Below, one piece after another: positions 59,768-64,000 of a stretch of DNA of 64,000 nucleotides (positions within the stretch are counted from its first letter, which is position 1; each line of letters opens with the position of its first letter). The translations under genes and the position numbers were made by a program. The stretch covers positions 1,426,001-1,490,000 of the forward strand of contig NZ_JAHXZN010000001.1 of NCBI RefSeq assembly GCF_019429485.1. The letters are read 5' to 3'. This DNA comes from Sphingomonas citri (GTDB taxonomy: Bacteria > Pseudomonadota > Alphaproteobacteria > Sphingomonadales > Sphingomonadaceae). The notes below the pieces were generated by a model. The model was given only the letters and a program-made list of their open reading frames with translations, ran no database searches and was not told where the DNA came from.

Positions 59768-61258
59768 CTAGGATGAAGGGGGCGGCACGCTGAGCCTTAG
59801 CAGGATTATGGTGCGCGACGCGCGTCGCCATCCGAGCAAGACGCCACTTACGGAGGTGACTACCCCGGCGATCGAGAAGAGCCAGATCCAGGCTCGGCGT
59901 GCAGGTGGATTGATCACCAACGGGATAGCATCCCAGCGATGCAGCAGATCGTAGGCGACCCGGTACACGCGCCCCCGCCGATCGATCCTGCTGAGTACCG
60001 CGCCAGTGGCCGGATCCAGGTACAGCCAAGTCCCGCTCGGATCCTGGAAGCGAAGCCGCAGGACCGGCAAGTGCGGCTCGCTGCCGACGTCATACCAGTA
60101 GAAGTCGGGCGCGGTCAGGCTGCTCACCCGCGCAGCGGCGCCGTCAGGAACCAGTACCCGCGCCGCCTTCGAAAGGCGGCTGACGTTCGGTAAGGTACGC
60201 CCGCCCTCAGCAGCGACGACGAGGCGCCTGTCGGAGCTTCGCCACTCGAGCAAGACTAACCCGGCCGCGCGCACGACGTCCAGACGAACTGCCTGGCGGG
60301 GTGCCACCGCGTCCAATCCTGGAACGTCGATCGGCGGCAGCTTCGCCCGCTCATAGCGCAGGATGGCGCCTTCGCCCGGGCCTTCGCTCCGGAAGAAGTG
60401 TCCCGGATCGACCGACAGCCACCCGCTCACGATCCAGAAGGTCAGCATCACGCCACCTGTGAGGCCTGCGACATGGTGCCATAGCATCCAGCCTCGGTAC
60501 GGCGTCACGCGGCCGTCCTTGAAGCGGCGTCGGCCGAGCCGAACGCGCAGCAGCCCAATCCACATGCCCGTGATCGCGGCGAGCACGCACGGTCCCGCCA
60601 CCCAGATTACCACCTGCCGCCAGCCCTCCGGATGCTGGCGCAGCGCTGTAGGGTAGATCCAGTGCGGCACCGCGCCGAGCCAGTTCCAGAAGCGCTCGTG
60701 CGCGTCGGTGTCGAGCATAACTGCTCCAGTGCGGCTCGATATGTAGATTGCACGACCGCCTGGTCCCTCCAGCGTCGCGCGCCAGAGCGGTCGATGCGGG
60801 TCATAGCGGCCGGCGACAGTCCACTGGTCGCGCTCCAGGGCCTCGATGGCAGCCACCTGTGCGCGACCGAAGGCGGACGCAATACGCACCGCCTCGACGC
60901 GGCCTACATGACGGACCGGCGTCGCGGTATCGGCGTCGATCGTCACGAGCTCGCCTCCCCGACCTGTCACGCGCCACACTGGACGACCGGCCATCATCTC
61001 AAGCCGCATCGCGCGCGGCTGCTCTGGCAGGTTAGCGAGCTGCTCGGCTTCTCGTGGGGGTAGGTGCACCTTGGGCCAGTCGATCGGCGGCTGACCCGCC
61101 AACGCCTCGCGATCGGTGAGCGCCGGGTACGGGACGTAGAGCATCACCAGCCCGGACAGGAACCACAAGAGAAAGAGCAGGCAGCTGGCCACGCCGATCC
61201 AACGGTGGATCAGGTACAGCCAGCGCCTGGCCGCTGGCGGCGGGAACGAGCGCGCCAT
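59768..61258 (-). CDS. PepSY-associated membrane protein
   Basis: A 496-residue inner-membrane protein. First helix region RRWLYLIHRWIGVASCLLFL, LWFLSGLVMLYV, then a large extracytoplasmic part with PepSY-like modules (AVRIASAFG, QAVRLDVVRAAG), and further helices (VVIWVAGPCVLAAITGMWIG, GGVMLTFWIVSGWLS, WLFSIAGVVTSVSGVLLGWR). Conserved histidines (HRW, WHHVAG, LHRWD) suggest haem or metal ligands, as in PepSY-type ferric/siderophore reductases. It starts one base after the receptor stop, so it is in the same operon under the cobalamin riboswitch. Confidence 0.85.
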   Translation of the reverse strand: MARSFPPPAARRWLYLIHRWIGVASCLLFLLWFLSGLVMLYVPYPALTDREALAGQPPIDWPKVHLPPREAEQLANLPEQPRAMRLEMMAGRPVWRVTGRGGELVTIDADTATPVRHVGRVEAVRIASAFGRAQVAAIEALERDQWTVAGRYDPHRPLWRATLEGPGGRAIYISSRTGAVMLDTDAHERFWNWLGAVPHWIYPTALRQHPEGWRQVVIWVAGPCVLAAITGMWIGLLRVRLGRRRFKDGRVTPYRGWMLWHHVAGLTGGVMLTFWIVSGWLSVDPGHFFRSEGPGEGAILRYERAKLPPIDVPGLDAVAPRQAVRLDVVRAAGLVLLEWRSSDRRLVVAAEGGRTLPNVSRLSKAARVLVPDGAAARVSSLTAPDFYWYDVGSEPHLPVLRLRFQDPSGTWLYLDPATGAVLSRIDRRGRVYRVAYDLLHRWDAIPLVINPPARRAWIWLFSIAGVVTSVSGVLLGWRRASRTIILLRLSVPPPSS

Positions 61259-61259
61259 C

Positions 61260-63431
61260 TCACAGCCGCGCGCGCAGCGCGACATCGAGCGAGCGCGGCC
61301 GGCCGAGCAGCCACTGCGCCGTGCCGTAGGTCGAGGTCACGTAGCGCGTGTCGAAGAGGTTGTAGACGCGCACGTCGGCCGCGAGCGCCGGCGTGACAGC
61401 GAACGAGAGGCCGCCATCGGCGACGGTGTAGGCGGGCACCCGCGCGCTGTTGGCCGAGTCAACGAAACGCGCACCGACGTGGCGCAACCCCGCCTGCGCG
61501 CGCACGCCGCGGCTCTCCCAGATAAGCCACAGGTTGCCGGCGCGCTCGGGCACGTTCGGCGGCGTGTTGCCGGAAAGATCCGCCATGCCGCTGAGAAAGT
61601 CGTCGAAGCGTGCGTCGAGCAACGTCCCATTCGCCTCAACCGAGAAACCGCCTACCAGCGCGAGTGACAGCGCCGCCTCGATCCCCGTCGACGACTGCCG
61701 CCCGATCTGCTCGAGCGGGCCATTGGCGACGCGCTGCGCGACCAGGTCGTTCTTAACGATGCGATAGCCGGCGAGTGTCACGTTTAGGCGTCCGCCGAGG
61801 AGCGCTGCCTTGGCGCCCGCCTCGACCTGGTCGCCCTTGGCATTGGTGAAGGCGAACTGCGTCGCGCTGGTGGTGAAGGTGGTCAGCGTGCCGACCGGAT
61901 CCACGCCTGTGGCATATTGCGCGTAGAGCGAGACGTTGCGGGTGGGCTGGTAGACGGTGCCGACGCGCCAGGTCGCGTCGCGGAACCTCTTCTCGCGCGC
62001 GCCGCCCGGGAAGGCGTTCGCCTCGCCCGCCGGGGCGCCGGACGCGTCGTAGAGGATGTTGCGGCGGCGCACCGCGTCCTCCTCGTAGCGGAAACCGCCG
62101 ACCAGTGAGAGCCGACGCGACAGCCGCAGCCGGTCCTCACCGAAGATGCTCCACTCGGTCGTGGTGGTGCGATAGCGCGGCAGCGTCGCCGCGCGGTCCT
62201 CCAGCATGCCGGGAGCAAAGTCGAAGGGATCGACCGCATCAGCCTGATTTGCGACGGCGAAGTTGTTCGAGTAGCGCAGGGCCACGCGGTTGACCTCGGC
62301 GCCGAGCACCAGGTCGTTGGCCAAGCCGCCTCCCAGCGGTGCGCTCAGCTTTACGCTCGCCTGGTCGCCGTACTGGGCGATGTCCTGAACGATCCCGAGG
62401 TTGTCCGATCGCTCGATCACGCCGTTCGGCCGACCGGCCGCCGGCGTCCAGGCGTAGCTCTCGAGGTCGTACCAGCTGCGTTTGCTGGCGAGCCGATAGG
62501 CGGCGTTGGTGAGCGTCACCGCGTCGCTGAGTTCCCACTCGGCGACGAGCGTCTGGCGATCGTCGCGGAAGCGGATGTCGGCGTCGGCGACGTTGTAGTT
62601 GCGGCGCCGGTTGCGCGGGTCGAGCCGGCCGTCGATCAGCGGCGTGCCCCAGTAGCGCATTGGTGAGACGTCGCCATAGTCGCCGCGCAGCGTGAGGGTG
62701 AGCCGCTCGGTCGGCGCGAACCGCAGCGCGCCCGACAGCGCCAGGCTGTGGTTGTCGCTGCGGTCGACCCAACCGTCTGAACGACGGTAGCTCGCGTCCA
62801 GGCGGTAGCCGAGCTGCTCGCCGAGCGGACCGCCCGCGCCCGCCGCGACATGCCATGTGTCCTGCGCACCGTAGCTCAGCTCCGCGTCGTAGCGTGCGGT
62901 GTCGCTCGGCGCGCGCGAGAGCACGTTGACCGCGCCGCCTAGCGCGCCCTGGCCGTAGAGCACCGAGGCGGGGCCGGTCAGCACCTCGATCCGCTCGACG
63001 TTCCAGGGATCGGTCGGGAAGGTGACCGTGCCGGCAACCGGGAAAAGCCGGATGCCGTCGACCAGTTGCAGCACCGAACCCTGGCCGACGAAGCCGCGCG
63101 CGGCGAGCGCGGTGTTGCCGTTCCCGGCATTGGCCGCGGCGGTGATGCCGGGCGCGCGCGACACCGCCTCGACCACGGTGAGATCGCCGCGCGCGCGGAT
63201 CGCGTCGCCCTCGACGGTGGCCACGCTGGCGGGTAGTTCGAGCGGCGTGAGGCCGAGGCGGCTGCCGGTCGCGCTCGGCCGGTAGAGCGCGCCGTCGCCG
63301 CGGCCGACCACGAGAATGTCGTCACGCGGCGGTACGCGATCGTCGTCCCGCGCCAGCGCGCTGGAGGAACAGGTGACGAGCAGCAGCGCGGCGACGTGCG
63401 TCGCCGGACAATAAGTGGCGATCATCTTCAT
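61260..63431 (-). CDS. TonB-dependent receptor (siderophore-type fold) under cobalamin riboswitch
   Basis: A 723-residue outer-membrane receptor: signal (ALLLVTCSSSALA), TonB-box-like DDILVVGRG, plug with DPWNVERIEVLTGPASVLYG and GALGGAVNVLSRAPS, and a barrel with the C-terminal SLDVALRARL. Sequence follows siderophore receptors (FhuE/FpvA type) rather than BtuB. A cobalamin riboswitch lies upstream, so expression should fall when B12 is abundant, pointing to corrinoid or cobalt-complex uptake. ATG 63431 fits the signal better than 63455. It is cotranscribed with the PepSY protein. Confidence 0.9.
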   Translation of the reverse strand: MKMIATYCPATHVAALLLVTCSSSALARDDDRVPPRDDILVVGRGDGALYRPSATGSRLGLTPLELPASVATVEGDAIRARGDLTVVEAVSRAPGITAAANAGNGNTALAARGFVGQGSVLQLVDGIRLFPVAGTVTFPTDPWNVERIEVLTGPASVLYGQGALGGAVNVLSRAPSDTARYDAELSYGAQDTWHVAAGAGGPLGEQLGYRLDASYRRSDGWVDRSDNHSLALSGALRFAPTERLTLTLRGDYGDVSPMRYWGTPLIDGRLDPRNRRRNYNVADADIRFRDDRQTLVAEWELSDAVTLTNAAYRLASKRSWYDLESYAWTPAAGRPNGVIERSDNLGIVQDIAQYGDQASVKLSAPLGGGLANDLVLGAEVNRVALRYSNNFAVANQADAVDPFDFAPGMLEDRAATLPRYRTTTTEWSIFGEDRLRLSRRLSLVGGFRYEEDAVRRRNILYDASGAPAGEANAFPGGAREKRFRDATWRVGTVYQPTRNVSLYAQYATGVDPVGTLTTFTTSATQFAFTNAKGDQVEAGAKAALLGGRLNVTLAGYRIVKNDLVAQRVANGPLEQIGRQSSTGIEAALSLALVGGFSVEANGTLLDARFDDFLSGMADLSGNTPPNVPERAGNLWLIWESRGVRAQAGLRHVGARFVDSANSARVPAYTVADGGLSFAVTPALAADVRVYNLFDTRYVTSTYGTAQWLLGRPRSLDVALRARL

Positions 63432-63539
63432 AAACCCCGATGAAGGACGGGGCACGCGGACCAGACACCGGCGCGCGCGGACGGGAGCCCGGCCGCGGCA
63501 TGCGAGCGACCAGACCGGGCACCCCGCCGGTGGACGTTA

Positions 63540-63725
63540 TGGCGTCGAGGCAGGTCTCCTGGCTCGCGGGTCGGTGCGGATGGTCTGGCCTTCCCGGCCG
63601 CGCGAGCGCGACCAGTGACACGGAGCGACCACCTGCTCGCCGCTTACAGTTGCGGGGGCAGCGCCGGCATCGCACCGGCTTCCCGTCTTAGCTCCGGCGC
63701 GGCGAGCCGACCGGAGAACCTTGAC
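63540..63725 (-). ncRNA. Cobalamin riboswitch
   Basis: On the minus strand the sequence reads GACGGGAAGCCGGTGCG, then the B12 box GCCGGCGCTGCCCCCGCAACTGTAAGCGG (given in two parts here: GCCGGCGCTGCCCCC and GCAACTGTAAGCGG), and ends with CCAGGAGACCTGCCTCGAC. These are the hallmark conserved blocks of the cobalamin aptamer. It lies about 110 bp upstream of the TonB receptor start on the same strand. The expression platform between 63432 and 63540 has GC-rich stems but I cannot say whether it controls transcription or translation. Confidence 0.94.
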
Positions 63726-63759
63726 CCGCATCGCATCGGCGAGCCAGGGCGGCGCGTCA

Positions 63760-63789
63760 AGCTCATATAAAGATATCTTTATATGAGCT
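63760..63789. promoter_or_regulatory. 30-bp perfect palindrome, divergent promoter region
   Basis: AGCTCATATAAAGAT followed by its exact reverse complement. It is AT-rich in a GC-rich context, 35 bp left of the riboswitch aptamer's 5' end and 60 bp before the DUF2946 gene. A dimeric repressor site is likely; the ATAAAGATATCTTTAT core recalls ArsR-type operators such as SahR, which I cannot verify. Confidence 0.7.
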
Positions 63790-63849
63790 GCCGGACAGCG
63801 GCGCTTGGGGCGGCGCGTCGCGCACCTGCTATGGTCCTTCTTCAGTGAC

Positions 63850-64000
63850 ATGGTTGGCAACCCGAGGTATTCACAGCTCGTGGATGCGATACGGCACCTC
63901 CTCGCGCATCGCCGCTCCGCCGTGTTCCTCTGCACGCTGACGTTGCTGCTGAAGCTGCTGATCCCCATGGGCTATATGCTCGCTGCCGATGACGGGCGGC
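63850..64000 (+). CDS. DUF2946-family protein, truncated by window end
   Basis: Fifty residues are visible: HLLAHRRSAVFLCTLTLLLK, then LLIPMGYMLAADDGR, the DUF2946 opening (arginine-rich N-terminus, hydrophobic helix, then (I/V)P(M/T)GYM). DUF2946 proteins are small exported proteins found with metal-transport genes. It diverges from the B12-regulated receptor operon across a 30-bp palindrome. The rest lies beyond the window. Confidence 0.65.
   Translation, partial: MVGNPRYSQLVDAIRHLLAHRRSAVFLCTLTLLLKLLIPMGYMLAADDGR

Noticed and set aside
1-64000. tRNA or rRNA genes and insertion sequences
   Set aside because: I saw no tRNA-like T-arm or anticodon structures, no rRNA segments and no transposase frames in the window.

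Overview
The window reads as a chromosomal segment of a sphingomonad (Alphaproteobacteria, probably Sphingomonas or a close relative). The basis is high-GC coding sequence, three large TonB-dependent receptors, many short-chain dehydrogenases, Crp/Fnr plus DUF6894 small-protein neighbourhoods, an HWE-type histidine kinase and a prolyl-oligopeptidase next to a TonB receptor. This is inference from gene content; no rRNA or tRNA gene was seen that would fix the taxonomy.

Layout. 0-17 kb is accessory-like: a Crp/Fnr regulator, DUF6894 proteins, an overlapping four-gene operon (PadR regulator, membrane protein, acyltransferase, TonB receptor; 2360-6937), an orphan HWE kinase, and many small secreted or membrane proteins. 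17-21 kb holds a LysR gene between a 6-oxocamphor-hydrolase-like crotonase and a divergent peroxiredoxin/SDR/SDR set. 21-31.5 kb has a decayed gene, a hybrid kinase, an S41 peptidase, a membrane-anchored LuxR protein sharing a domain with that peptidase, and a parDE pair. 31.7-37.8 kb is a LysR/TonB receptor/S9 peptidase unit, probably for peptide use. 38-42 kb is a second LysR-divergent oxidoreductase operon that includes tag. 42.4-52.3 kb is a long minus-strand block typical of stress and envelope/carbohydrate redox functions: Rieske-FAD reductase, Dps, four SDRs, GMC oxidoreductase, a hydrolase fusion and GH15. 54.1-57 kb is an arsRCBH operon. 57-60 kb has a serine hydrolase and a ChaN-like protein. 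59.8-63.7 kb is a cobalamin-riboswitch-controlled receptor and PepSY protein, divergent from a DUF2946 gene cut by the window edge.

The most striking signal is not a gene. A dispersed element of about 60-160 bp occurs about 24 times in intergenic DNA, plus two decayed copies. Every copy I found has the same orientation whatever the direction of the flanking genes. In 21 of 24 copies the distance from its GACCCA end to its GTTCAT end is exactly 60 bp, although the sequence between is quite diverged. It does not encode a conserved protein, because several copies have stop codons. Its single polarity suggests a link to replication direction or chromosome organisation.
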